Of a DNA stretch of 64,000 bases, positions 30,510 through 39,481 are shown in pieces. Below the pieces are notes generated by a model, which saw only the letters and a list, made by a program, of their open reading frames with translations, ran no database searches and had not been told where the DNA came from. The stretch's first letter is position 1. Each line of letters starts with the position of its first letter. The DNA is from a virus: positions 1 through 64,000 of IMG/VR virus record IMGVR_UViG_3300020401_001540; one strand, 5' to 3'. The position numbers and the translations under genes are program-made.

Positions 30510-31846
30510 TTTTTACACTCCAACCAAAATTCGTGCAATTCAGGAAAAGTTTTATGAAATTTAGTTTCTCGCCTTTTATCATATTGAACAATCCATTCAA
30601 TAAACATTCTTCTATTTTCCTGTGCAATAGTACCAAACTCGTTTGGTTTTTTAAATCTTGTTTCTAAATCATTGATAATCCTATCTAAGTCTTGGGTTTC
30701 TTTTTTATCAAATACTGCCTTGTTTGCTTTCATGTAACTTAATGCTGGATAAAGGTATTTTTCTACCAGAGGTTTCGTTGCAATTTTAGCATCTAAAAAT
30801 CCAGGATTTCTTACATAAGGAATACTGAGCCAAATTCTAGGTTTGAATTTATACTTTAAATTTCCTACATACTTTACAAAAGGAAAAAATGTTGGAAAAC
30901 TTAATATGTTGAACGCACTCATAAAGACGCAAACTGCTTTTGTATTTTCTAAATAGTAATTTACATTTTTAGAAAACATATCCCAGTCCATTCCAAATCT
31001 GTTATATTCAGCTTGTTCGCCCATGCTTTCTGCACTTACAAATAATGTAAATCTTTTAATACATTTTTTATCCTCTAAAGTTTTAATTTTCTTAACAAAA
31101 TCTTTCCATTTGTTTCCAGGAGGACATGCGTTACTGTTTACAGCAAATTCTAAATTTGGTTGTGGATTTTTTAATAAATGATCTAAAACTTTATTTGTAT
31201 GTTTACTCATTAAAGGTTCTCCACCTGTAATTCTAAAAGTATGCATGTGTTTTACTGCTGTTGGAAACCATTTCCAAAAGGCTTCAATGTAAGGATTAGT
31301 TTCACGTTCAGGAATCTGTTTTTGATATTCATCTATTTGATTATATTTCCAACTGAGTCCTTTAAAGTTATATGGTCCATGCCTGTTTATTTCATCTCCC
31401 CATTTACTACTAAATGCAGGACCACAGTATCCACATTTAAAATTACACACATTTGAAAAACTTATTTCTACATACCTAGGATAAAAATCTTCTTGGGCAT
31501 TAGCTTTTCTTATTTTATGAAAATCTGGCCAACTCCAATCATCTGCACTTTTGTATATTCTATCACTAAAATTTTCTGTGTTATCTTCTATTCTCCAGCA
31601 ATAGTCGCATTCACTAGGGCGTTCGCCTTGCAACATCAAGTGTCTTGTGTTTTTCTTAAATTGTGTATTGTGCAATACGTTTGGATTATCTTTAAGCTCT
31701 TTGAGAGGAATAGCATGTGCTTTTACATGATGACAGCTATGATTTATTCCTGAACCCAAATGAATAGTCACCTGTGTCCACTTTGCAAGACAAAATCCTG
31801 GTCCAACTTGATTCAGTTTTTCTTTTACTTTTTCTGGACTGGTCAT
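30497..31846 (-). CDS. Twitch-type radical SAM protein, 449 aa
   Basis: A large radical SAM enzyme of the twitch-domain group that is common in marine phages. The N-terminal 90 residues have extra cysteines and histidines (FCLAKWTQ, NHSCHHVKAH, SECDYCWRIED) that probably bind an auxiliary cluster. The core motif CNFKCGYC lies around residues 132-140, followed by RITGGEPLMSKH and FAVNSNACPPG. The C-terminal 150 residues are helical. It overlaps the two GT-A-like genes on both sides by 13 and 4 bases. A role in modifying a peptide or a sugar made by the neighbours is plausible. Confidence 0.8.
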   Translation of the reverse strand: MTSPEKVKEKLNQVGPGFCLAKWTQVTIHLGSGINHSCHHVKAHAIPLKELKDNPNVLHNTQFKKNTRHLMLQGERPSECDYCWRIEDNTENFSDRIYKSADDWSWPDFHKIRKANAQEDFYPRYVEISFSNVCNFKCGYCGPAFSSKWGDEINRHGPYNFKGLSWKYNQIDEYQKQIPERETNPYIEAFWKWFPTAVKHMHTFRITGGEPLMSKHTNKVLDHLLKNPQPNLEFAVNSNACPPGNKWKDFVKKIKTLEDKKCIKRFTLFVSAESMGEQAEYNRFGMDWDMFSKNVNYYLENTKAVCVFMSAFNILSFPTFFPFVKYVGNLKYKFKPRIWLSIPYVRNPGFLDAKIATKPLVEKYLYPALSYMKANKAVFDKKETQDLDRIINDLETRFKKPNEFGTIAQENRRMFIEWIVQYDKRRETKFHKTFPELHEFWLECKKCMI

Positions 31847-32745
31847 TTGTAATTGTTTTTCCTAACTGCACTATCATTTACGCTTTTAAAAAAATTGCTT
31901 TGTTCTTGATTAAGAGGTTGTACTGCAATTGGTATTTCAAGTTTATCAATAAGTTGATTACCTAAATTAAAAATTTCACTATGTAATACATCTTCAGGAA
32001 GCTCGTCTCTTCCTCCCCATAATTCATTTAAGCAATCAAAGTCTCTTACATTAACATAATCCCAATCACTACACATTGTCATGAACAAGCCTTCCCTTGC
32101 TCCATATATGGCCCAAGAACCGTTTTTGACATCTGCTCCCACCATGCACCAAATATACAACATGGCTAAATTTTTTTGATGGCTTTTTAAAAATTGCTCC
32201 TTTGGAATACGTGCTCCTCTATTTAATGCTAGTTTGACTCCTTCTCTAAAACCTGCTCTCCAGGCTTGGTAAGGTGTTGCATTGTTATGTACATTACTAA
32301 AGCAATCTGCCATCTGGACATATCTAGCGTCCCAACAAAATTCTATTTGTGCGTTTATGTTTTCTTTGTCTGCGTTTTCGTGTGTTTTCATATTCAACAC
32401 GTATTGTTTTGGCCAACATTTAAGCCCACCGTTTCCATAAACCAAACCGTTAATTGTATTCTTTCCACACCAACTTATAACACTATTCTCTAAATTTTCC
32501 TTTGGATCAAATTCAAGAACTTGATTAATAAAATTTTGATCTACTGTATTGTCGCCGTCTACTGTAACAAATCTATCTGTTTCTGAAAGTTCTGCACAGG
32601 CCTTATGAGCGGCATCTGATCCTTTTATTCCATGTATACGCTTTGCCCAAGGAACCTTACTTAACAAGTCTGTATAATTTTGTTCTGCATTTGGTTCATC
32701 ATAACTAAGATATATTATATCTATTTCGCCGACATTAAGTTTCAT
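31843..32745 (-). CDS. GT-A-like glycosyltransferase, paralogue 2
   Basis: A 300-residue relative of the protein at 29805-30509: IDIIYLSYDEPNAEQNY, RFVTVDGDNTVDQNF (DxD motif) and VYGNGGLKCWPK correspond segment by segment. It is longer by about 65 residues, mainly at the C-terminus. Two similar enzymes in one operon could add two sugars in sequence or act on different acceptors. Confidence 0.65.
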   Translation of the reverse strand: MKLNVGEIDIIYLSYDEPNAEQNYTDLLSKVPWAKRIHGIKGSDAAHKACAELSETDRFVTVDGDNTVDQNFINQVLEFDPKENLENSVISWCGKNTINGLVYGNGGLKCWPKQYVLNMKTHENADKENINAQIEFCWDARYVQMADCFSNVHNNATPYQAWRAGFREGVKLALNRGARIPKEQFLKSHQKNLAMLYIWCMVGADVKNGSWAIYGAREGLFMTMCSDWDYVNVRDFDCLNELWGGRDELPEDVLHSEIFNLGNQLIDKLEIPIAVQPLNQEQSNFFKSVNDSAVRKNNYK

Positions 32746-33253
32746 ATTTCACTCCACAGTCTATTGTAAGACAATTTGTGTATACACTAAAATTATCAAG
32801 AGTAAACTTGTACGTTTGTTGCTTTTGTGTATCAAAATTTAAATGTGTGTACAACATATGAGGATCACCTTTTTTAGTAATACTAAATGCTAGTCTTTCT
32901 TTTATTAAATTTTCTAAACCTTCTTTTAATTTTATGTAACATGTTTTATTAATTCTGTCAATGACTAAGAACAAGTCTGCTTGATCGTTTTCTTTTACTT
33001 CTACAAAAGGAAAATTCTGTTCTAAATCTAAAGTAATTTTTCGTAATTCATATCTTTGTTTTTTTGTATTAAGCACAACTGCGTAATCAGACATTGTTTC
33101 TTTCAATGACGTAATCGGTTCTATTTCTTTTTCAGATACTTCAATGCTACTATAGTCTAAATCCTTGTTAGGCCCAACTGATTTTACTTCTCCAGTCTTC
33201 TTATCATAATTTACATATTGTTGTGTGGAAACTGCTACTTCAACTAATTGCAT
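32735..33253 (-). CDS. Hypothetical protein, 172 aa
   Basis: Not recognised. A mixed alpha/beta protein with several beta-like stretches (RYELRKITLDLEQNF, ADLFLVIDRINKTCYIKL) and no membrane segment. The ATG at 33253 with AAGGAAAA upstream is preferred to the TTG at 33277. It lies between glycosyltransferase genes with short overlaps. Confidence 0.55.
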   Translation of the reverse strand: MQLVEVAVSTQQYVNYDKKTGEVKSVGPNKDLDYSSIEVSEKEIEPITSLKETMSDYAVVLNTKKQRYELRKITLDLEQNFPFVEVKENDQADLFLVIDRINKTCYIKLKEGLENLIKERLAFSITKKGDPHMLYTHLNFDTQKQQTYKFTLDNFSVYTNCLTIDCGVKYET

Positions 33254-34052
33254 TGTATTTTTCCTTATAAGTTTCAAACACTGTATTACAAAAATTATTA
33301 TCTACATAATGGAACAGTCCATGTTGTTTATAGTTTCCTATCTTTAAATCATCTCCAACAAAGTATTGTATTTCATTTACCCAACTATCTTGTTGCCAAT
33401 CCACGTTCTGTATTTTAGATTTCATATGAACAAAATCAATACTAGACGTTTTATAATTGTTATTGTTATTGTGTATCATACATATAGCATGGTTAACATC
33501 CATACTATCTAACCTAGGTGTGTTTTTTGGCAGGTATTCTTTGTAATATGATTGCCAGTTCCTAACAATATGTTTTAAATTTTTATAATATTTCAAACTG
33601 TTGTCATTCTTTTTAAAATATTGATATGCATTATACACATTTGGTAAATTATTTTCAGTAAAAGTTTTTCTATAGTAATCATCGGTCACTGTTTCATTTT
33701 TGTATGTTCTAACTTTTTCAACAAGGCAAACATCGTACCTATTAAATATATCCCAGTGATGTGATAGATCACTTAAAAATAACATATCTGTATCTAAAAC
33801 AATAGTTTCTTCATATGGACTTACGTGATATGCTTTCCATCTATTCTGTGTGTCATAAAAACAAACTGTTTCTTCATGCCAAGGTATCTCAATTATATGA
33901 TCAAACAGGTTTTCAAATTGTTTTTCAACTGTATCATTTGTTATAATTGAAACATTCTGTATTTTCTGTGTCAGTTTGATTGACATTGCACATAGACACG
34001 CTTGTTTTACATAATCTTTCCCAGATGCTATCATTACATATCCTTTTGTCAT
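33240..34052 (-). CDS. GT8-like glycosyltransferase, copy 1
   Basis: A 270-residue protein with features of GT8-type (GT-A fold) enzymes: MIASGKDYVKQACLCAMSIK at the N-terminus, SIITNDTVEKQF, RWKAYHVSPYEETIVLDTDMLFLSD with the DxD motif in LDTDMLF near residue 90, and FVHMKSKIQ at the end where the family HxxG-like metal histidine often lies. It overlaps the next glycosyltransferase-like gene by four bases. Donor and acceptor unknown. Confidence 0.65.
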   Translation of the reverse strand: MTKGYVMIASGKDYVKQACLCAMSIKLTQKIQNVSIITNDTVEKQFENLFDHIIEIPWHEETVCFYDTQNRWKAYHVSPYEETIVLDTDMLFLSDLSHHWDIFNRYDVCLVEKVRTYKNETVTDDYYRKTFTENNLPNVYNAYQYFKKNDNSLKYYKNLKHIVRNWQSYYKEYLPKNTPRLDSMDVNHAICMIHNNNNNYKTSSIDFVHMKSKIQNVDWQQDSWVNEIQYFVGDDLKIGNYKQHGLFHYVDNNFCNTVFETYKEKYNAIS

Positions 34053-34855
34053 AGTAATCTTTCCAAACTAAATTTATTCATGACATGAACATTTGCATCA
34101 CGTATCGAACCTAAAATATACTCGTTACGAGTATGTTCTTTTTCTAGTAAGAACTTTAATTTTTCTTTATCAATTTCAATTAATTCATCTCTATCAAGAG
34201 TGTAGTACATTTTTCCTGGCATAGGTTTTGCCCAGTCATTATCTTCAAATCCGTTCATCATATGTATTCCAATACTGAAAAGATGATCATTCCTGAAATT
34301 TCTTGCATCTATATCGTATACCATTTTGTAATGATTCCAATTTTCACTTATGTGTTTTAGAAGATCAAAGAAAATCTTATGCTCTTGATTTTTTACAAAG
34401 TAAAAACATGTTGCCCAATAAAAAGGAACTCCTTTATCGTTTATGAAATCAAACTCTTTGTATTTTCTCCATGGACATAAATCTACTCCATGTCTGTAAA
34501 TTTTAAAATCCCCATTAATAAATGCATCAGATAATTTATTGTTTGTAATAATGTAATCAACATCAAGAACTAATGTTTTATCATATGGAGATAGATCATA
34601 ACTTTTACAACGACTATAGTTTTTGAAGTTTAAAGTTTTAAAGTCAACTGTATCGTAATATCTTTTATTGTTAGGTTGGCCTTCTTTTAATTTAATTATC
34701 TTATCAAAAATTTTACCACTGTTAGAATATTGATCTGATGTGCATAAAGATGTAGGAAGTCCCATGTATTTTTTGATTCGAATTGCTAACTGTTCAGCTT
34801 GCTTTATATAATTGATTTCATTATTGTTAGCAAAACATAAAACGCCATTAGACAT
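34049..34855 (-). CDS. GT8-like glycosyltransferase, copy 2
   Basis: A 268-residue protein with the same plan as its neighbour: FANNNEINYIKQAEQLAIRIK, then CKSYDLSPYDKTLVLDVDYIITN with DxD in LDVDYI near residue 98, and NVHVMNKFS at the C-terminus. Similarity to the 33240-34052 product is clear in the SPYxxTxVLDxD segment. Probably a tandem duplication with divergence. Confidence 0.65.
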   Translation of the reverse strand: MSNGVLCFANNNEINYIKQAEQLAIRIKKYMGLPTSLCTSDQYSNSGKIFDKIIKLKEGQPNNKRYYDTVDFKTLNFKNYSRCKSYDLSPYDKTLVLDVDYIITNNKLSDAFINGDFKIYRHGVDLCPWRKYKEFDFINDKGVPFYWATCFYFVKNQEHKIFFDLLKHISENWNHYKMVYDIDARNFRNDHLFSIGIHMMNGFEDNDWAKPMPGKMYYTLDRDELIEIDKEKLKFLLEKEHTRNEYILGSIRDANVHVMNKFSLERLL

Positions 34856-35183
34856 CCACTATACCTTCAACACTTCTTTTGTTGCTAATCGCTTTATATC
34901 TGCTGAGAAAATTATCACTAGCTGTTGTGTAATGAGACTTTACTAAATTTTTAAATTCTTCTACTTCAATCTTGACTGGTACATTGTTTTCATCTATAAT
35001 TACAGCATCTTCACTGTCAAGATTGCATACAAAAGAAAACAAAGTTCGATCTGCTTTGAACTTACCGCCAGCATGATAAAAAACCAATTCTTCATCATAC
35101 TGTTCTTTTAGAATCCGTTTTTGGTTGTTCAAAATAGTTGCTAAATTAGAAAAACCAAGAGCTTTTTCTAGCTTTTCATCCAT
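34848..35183 (-). CDS. Hypothetical protein, 111 aa
   Basis: Not recognised. The first gene of the long minus-strand operon, with TGGAGT before the ATG. The product has a helical N-terminus (LEKALGFSNLATILNN), a central beta-like region (AVIIDENNVPVKIEVEEF) and a polar end. It overlaps the GT8-like gene by eight bases. Confidence 0.55.
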   Translation of the reverse strand: MDEKLEKALGFSNLATILNNQKRILKEQYDEELVFYHAGGKFKADRTLFSFVCNLDSEDAVIIDENNVPVKIEVEEFKNLVKSHYTTASDNFLSRYKAISNKRSVEGIVDV

Positions 35184-35206
35184 AGTAATACTCCATTAAG
35201 CACTAC

Positions 35207-35214
35207 TATTTAAT
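35207..35214 (-). promoter_or_regulatory. Possible late-type promoter for the 16-gene operon
   Basis: On the minus strand ATTAAATA, which keeps the TAAATA core of the late box but differs at the first two bases, 24 bases before the ATG at 35183 in the only gap upstream of the operon. Weaker than the other late boxes in the window. Confidence 0.3.
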
Positions 35215-35215
35215 A

Positions 35216-36130
35216 TTATAGGTTGTTTGTTGTATTGAAAGTTGGCTTGCTAATGTTTACGGAATTTATGTTGTTTGGACGTTTACATTCAACGATACTT
35301 CCTGTAGTTGCTGTTACAGCTTCGTCAAAATTTGGATTTGGTCCTTTATCTTCGTTAAATGTTATTCTAAATGAAAGCACATTTCCGTTTTTCTTGCCTT
35401 CAATAAGATAGTCGTTTGCACTATAAGCAGATGCTGTCTTATTGAATATTGTGGTATAACTTGTAGGTAAGTTTACAAAACCAAAACTAGTTCCTACAGA
35501 ACCATTACTTGTATTATCTCTATCAAAAGTTACAGTACCAACCGAAGTCATTAAGTTTCGCCAGTCGTTATTAATTGTAGTATTACCTGATCCAATTGTT
35601 CCTCTGAAAAGTATTGCACCACCTGCATTAAAAAATACTCGCATATGATCTTCGCCTGTCAATGCAGTTGTAGTTCCGTCACCATTAGTTACACTATATC
35701 CTGGAAATGTTACAGTAACAATATGATTAATATCAGTTGCCCAGTCTGCTGTTCTTGAACTGCTTTCTCCTGATTCAATTCCTACTTGATTGGATGCAAA
35801 GTTTAACCTTGCTGATTGAGCAGTGATACTTAAATCTTCATATTGCACATAACCTTCTTTTGTAGTTGTGTTTGAATCTTCTACAGTATCGCCTATCGAT
35901 GGTTGTGCTATTTCAGTAACTGCGTTACCTGTTTGATGGACTCTACATTTATTAATATCAACAAACAAATTTGCCATGTCCAGTGCTGTTACTGTAGCAC
36001 CCACACTTACTGTTTGACTTGTAATTGCTTGTCCATAACCTTCGTCACCTGCTCCTTTTCCTAGAACAGCCGCTATCCTTGCTCTGATAATATTATATCT
36101 CGCCGCGGTAATTGTATCGCCTACTGCCAT
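35216..36130 (-). CDS. Virion structural protein, fibre-associated
   Basis: A 304-residue protein of the kind encoded among fibre genes in marine T4-like phages. N-terminal part: GDTITAARYNIIRARIAAVLG, helical, then GYGQAITSQTVSVGATV; the remainder is beta-rich with Asn/Thr/Gly-rich segments (HMRVFFNAGGAILFRG, SYTTIFNKTASAYSANDYLIEG). No enzyme motif is seen. Position at the downstream end of the fibre block supports a structural role. Confidence 0.65.
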   Translation of the reverse strand: MAVGDTITAARYNIIRARIAAVLGKGAGDEGYGQAITSQTVSVGATVTALDMANLFVDINKCRVHQTGNAVTEIAQPSIGDTVEDSNTTTKEGYVQYEDLSITAQSARLNFASNQVGIESGESSSRTADWATDINHIVTVTFPGYSVTNGDGTTTALTGEDHMRVFFNAGGAILFRGTIGSGNTTINNDWRNLMTSVGTVTFDRDNTSNGSVGTSFGFVNLPTSYTTIFNKTASAYSANDYLIEGKKNGNVLSFRITFNEDKGPNPNFDEAVTATTGSIVECKRPNNINSVNISKPTFNTTNNL

Positions 36131-36144
36131 CTTACTTCCTTATT

Positions 36145-37614
36145 TTATAACTTCAAAATACATTCAACTAATGTCTCTTCGTGCCTGTCATTGCTTTCTA
36201 AGGCAATACCAATCATGTCTCCGCTTCCATCAACACTTGCTGTACCGTTTTTAGCAACATGTACAGGCTCCCCTTTATTTACCGGACCTGTTATACGCAC
36301 TGGCACTCTTCCGACTAACGCTACGGCTTGTCCTTCGGCTTCTGAATTCATTAAGTAAGCAGGTTTTGTACTGATTACTCCAATACAAATACCATGTTCA
36401 TCTTCACATGCAGTTGCTTCAGCTTCTCCACCTATCATCATTAGTGTTCCTACAGGGTAATTTTTATCAGTTGTATATTTTTCTGCCAAGTCAGCGTATC
36501 TTGCTTGTGTAGATATACCATTGAAAACGTTTGCCGCTAAATTACCACTTGAATCTCTTACTGCTACAGTATTATTTGTTGCACTTACGTCACCTGTTCT
36601 ATAGTTAGAACCAACTTGTAAGTTAATTGCGTTAGTTGCTAATCCATTAAATGCAGTAGCATACATATTTCTGAACTTGAAGTTTACATCACCAATATCA
36701 AATGTGTTAGTAGTTGTTGGAATTAATCCTACACTTTGAATATGGAATGGTTCAGTTGCAACTCCTCCACTTGATCTTACCTTTAATCTAATTTTTGTTC
36801 CAACAGTATTTTCTATTACACCTTCATCACCGTTGGTAATAAACACAGCAAGGTCATTTGCCGCACCAACTGTAAAACCTGCGTCAGCAAATCTTGTGAT
36901 ACTTGTAAAGTTTGCACTTCCTGCCAATGCATAATCACTTGCAGGCAAACCATTTAATCTTTCTGCGTTTGTAGCAGTACCATGGAATCTGTGAGCTGTT
37001 GCTGTTACACCATTTGTAGCCGCTGTTGTGTTTCTTAGTGTTAAACCTTGTCTTACAACATCAAATCCTGTAATAACATTGCTTGGATCTGTAGCATCAA
37101 TTGTAAATTCTGCATTACTTATAATGAATACAACACCATCATCAACTGTACCTTTGATTATAGTTCTGTTTACCTGGTTATTGTCGCGTACAATACTTGT
37201 AACCATTGCAGAAACTGTTTCACCTATGGACTGTGGACCGATTAGGACAAATCCACCATTTGCGTTTTGTGCATATAACTGATTGTTATTGGTATCCCAC
37301 CAAAAATCTCCAGTTGTAAGTCCAACTGGTTGTGTAGTGGATACTTCCGCTCCGCCTGTTGTTCTAAATTTTGTTCCGTCGTAAAATTTTAGTTTTTTTA
37401 CTGCACTATCAAACCAAATCTGTCCTGACAAAGGACTTGCAGGTTGGTTTGCACTTGAAAAATTCTCAAGCAAATGGACGAAGTTTTCGTTTTGTATTTC
37501 ACCATAACCAGCATAGTTTTTACCAACTAATTTAAGCGTTGTGCTTTGGTCGATAGTTCCATCTTCAACCGAAGTTAACTGTGTGCCATTTGTTAAATTT
37601 ATTATGTACGCCAT
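36145..37614 (-). CDS. Fibre-like virion protein, paralogue 1
   Basis: A 489-residue structural protein. Residues 1-130 form the shared attachment module of three tandem genes: NYAGYGEIQNENFVHLLENF, PLSGQIWFD and GDFWWDTNNNQLY. The middle is beta-rich. The last 110 residues (ADLAEKYTTDKNYPVGTLMM, then ICIGVIST and ALVGRVPVRITGPVNKGEP) form a C-terminal domain common in phage fibres and related to intramolecular chaperone/autocleavage-type ends, though I cannot see a definite cleavage site. A late promoter box lies 29 bases upstream. Confidence 0.75.
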   Translation of the reverse strand: MAYIINLTNGTQLTSVEDGTIDQSTTLKLVGKNYAGYGEIQNENFVHLLENFSSANQPASPLSGQIWFDSAVKKLKFYDGTKFRTTGGAEVSTTQPVGLTTGDFWWDTNNNQLYAQNANGGFVLIGPQSIGETVSAMVTSIVRDNNQVNRTIIKGTVDDGVVFIISNAEFTIDATDPSNVITGFDVVRQGLTLRNTTAATNGVTATAHRFHGTATNAERLNGLPASDYALAGSANFTSITRFADAGFTVGAANDLAVFITNGDEGVIENTVGTKIRLKVRSSGGVATEPFHIQSVGLIPTTTNTFDIGDVNFKFRNMYATAFNGLATNAINLQVGSNYRTGDVSATNNTVAVRDSSGNLAANVFNGISTQARYADLAEKYTTDKNYPVGTLMMIGGEAEATACEDEHGICIGVISTKPAYLMNSEAEGQAVALVGRVPVRITGPVNKGEPVHVAKNGTASVDGSGDMIGIALESNDRHEETLVECILKL

Positions 37615-37642
37615 TTATTAACCCCTAATCATGTGTTACATG

Positions 37643-37650
37643 TATTTATA
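37643..37650 (-). promoter_or_regulatory. T4-type late promoter (exact match)
   Basis: Minus strand TATAAATA, the exact T4 late consensus, 29 bases before the ATG at 37614. It overlaps the last codons and stop of the upstream fibre gene. Confidence 0.75.
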
Positions 37651-39481
37651 CTAAATTGCCCGGAGTTAAGTCTTGCACATACTCCCAGGAACCGTTGTTT
37701 ACTCTAAATAATTTTAATGTTCTTGCTACTGTTGATGTAATTGCACCAGTAACATCGTTAAATGTTGCATCTCCTATAACAGATGCTGACCCATCATCTG
37801 CACCATTTCCGTCTAATTTTTGTACTACTTCTAAACTTTTGTTGAAACTAGTGTTCAAATTCGCCGCAGATAGTGTTGCTTGGGCTCCTACAGTGGATGT
37901 ACAGTGTACTCTAGCTTCTGTACCGTTTATTTTTGTTGCACTCGGAGCAATATCATTTATAATTGTGGCGATATTTGAGTGTAGCGTAGAACCTGTACCT
38001 AAACCTGTTATATCTAGTGTCAAAGGAATAACTTCCAAATCAATACTGCTATCTACGTATGCTTTAGTTGCAACATCTTGCGGTGCAATAGGATCTGCTA
38101 CATTTCTAATTTTCACTTGATTAACATAGTTCATGTCTCCAGCTAATGTTAAGTTTAAGCCGTTGCCACTTGCGTCTGTAACTCCTGTGCTTATACCTAT
38201 TCCGCCAGTAAAACTGATGTTTCCTATGTTTGCCTGTGTCAAATTACCAATACTAGTAAGTCCAGGAGCACTTGTTCCATCAATTAAGTCAATTCCGTTG
38301 TATTTTAGCTTTGCTGAACCAGTTAAATTTATACTTACATTTGTTGTCCAAGCATTATTTGCATTTCTCCAAAGCCATTCTTTGTTTCCATTTAAACCTT
38401 CTACTGTGATTCCTGACTCATCTGCTTGTGCATCTGTCAATAAAGTACTATCGTCACCTCTTGCTAGTTGGATTTGTTTATCTCTTACACGCAAAGTATC
38501 AACATCAATAATAGTTTGCGTACCATTTACCTTTAAATTACCTGTTATATTGACATCGCCACCAACATCTAGTGTAGCTGATGGACTAGTATTGAAAATT
38601 CCAACTCTACCTAATGAAGATTTAATTGTAACTGCATCTGCTTTACCTGTGCTTGTAGTCATTCTCAGCGTATAATCTTCACCACTAACGTTATTCTCTG
38701 CAACAACACCCAAATTAGTGACTTTGACAACATGGTTATCAGTCAATCCAACTGTCATTCCATTATTGTTTCTTACCGTTAATGCACCACTTGTTGAATC
38801 ATCTGAATCACTAGCAAGGAACTGTCCTGCTGTCCTTACATTTCCTTGTGCATCAATAAGCGATTGTGTCCTTGTTGCTGTGCCTGCAAATAGAAAATCA
38901 TTATCTACAACATTAAATCCTTTTACAACGTCTCCGGTGAAGCCTGGTATTGTGTCAATGTTCTGAGGACTGAAAGCAATCTTACTCCATAATCCTACTA
39001 GAGTACCTCCAACCCAATATTTTACAATAGTTCTACTTGTTCCAGTGTTATCTAGAACTGTAACAACCTGCGGCCCTGATCGTCCTTGGAAAGCATTATA
39101 AATTGGACCTGCTAATTCTAAATCAGTTCCATCAAAAAAGTATAATTGATTTTGATCATTGTTAATCCAAAGGTCGCCTGCCACCATTGTTGGTCTAGCC
39201 GGACCTACTAATGGTCCTCCACCAGTGGTCCAAGCAGTACCTGTATATACTTTCAATCTAGATGATGCTGTGTCCCACCAAATTTGACCAGCTAAAGGAT
39301 TTGCCGGAGCACTTGCATTCGCAAAGTTTTCCAACATTTTTACAAAGTTTTCGTTTATTGCTTCACCAAAACCTGAATAGTTTTTTCCTATTAATGTAAT
39401 ATCCGTTGATGCTACATCAATTTGTCCGTCTGCTAGATTTACAAGTAAAGCGCCGCTTGTTTTATTAATTTGATATGCCAT
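37646..39481 (-). CDS. Fibre-like virion protein, paralogue 2
   Basis: A 611-residue structural protein sharing the N-terminal module with its neighbours: NYSGFGEAINENFVKMLENF, PLAGQIWWD, GDLWINNDQNQLYFF. The central part is beta-helical in style (SPSATLDVGGDVNITGNLKVNGTQTI has the common fibre shaft sequence LDVGGDVNITGN), and the region KIRNVADPIAPQDVATKAYVD is the well-known phage fibre motif before the C-terminal head. The stop overlaps the late promoter of the next gene. Likely a long tail fibre or collar component. Confidence 0.75.
   Translation of the reverse strand: MAYQINKTSGALLVNLADGQIDVASTDITLIGKNYSGFGEAINENFVKMLENFANASAPANPLAGQIWWDTASSRLKVYTGTAWTTGGGPLVGPARPTMVAGDLWINNDQNQLYFFDGTDLELAGPIYNAFQGRSGPQVVTVLDNTGTSRTIVKYWVGGTLVGLWSKIAFSPQNIDTIPGFTGDVVKGFNVVDNDFLFAGTATRTQSLIDAQGNVRTAGQFLASDSDDSTSGALTVRNNNGMTVGLTDNHVVKVTNLGVVAENNVSGEDYTLRMTTSTGKADAVTIKSSLGRVGIFNTSPSATLDVGGDVNITGNLKVNGTQTIIDVDTLRVRDKQIQLARGDDSTLLTDAQADESGITVEGLNGNKEWLWRNANNAWTTNVSINLTGSAKLKYNGIDLIDGTSAPGLTSIGNLTQANIGNISFTGGIGISTGVTDASGNGLNLTLAGDMNYVNQVKIRNVADPIAPQDVATKAYVDSSIDLEVIPLTLDITGLGTGSTLHSNIATIINDIAPSATKINGTEARVHCTSTVGAQATLSAANLNTSFNKSLEVVQKLDGNGADDGSASVIGDATFNDVTGAITSTVARTLKLFRVNNGSWEYVQDLTPGNLV

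Noticed and set aside
38133-38675. Long open frames on the plus strand opposite fibre genes
   Set aside because: They mirror the repetitive coding of the fibre genes, lack ribosome sites and have no recognisable domain; they are antisense shadows.
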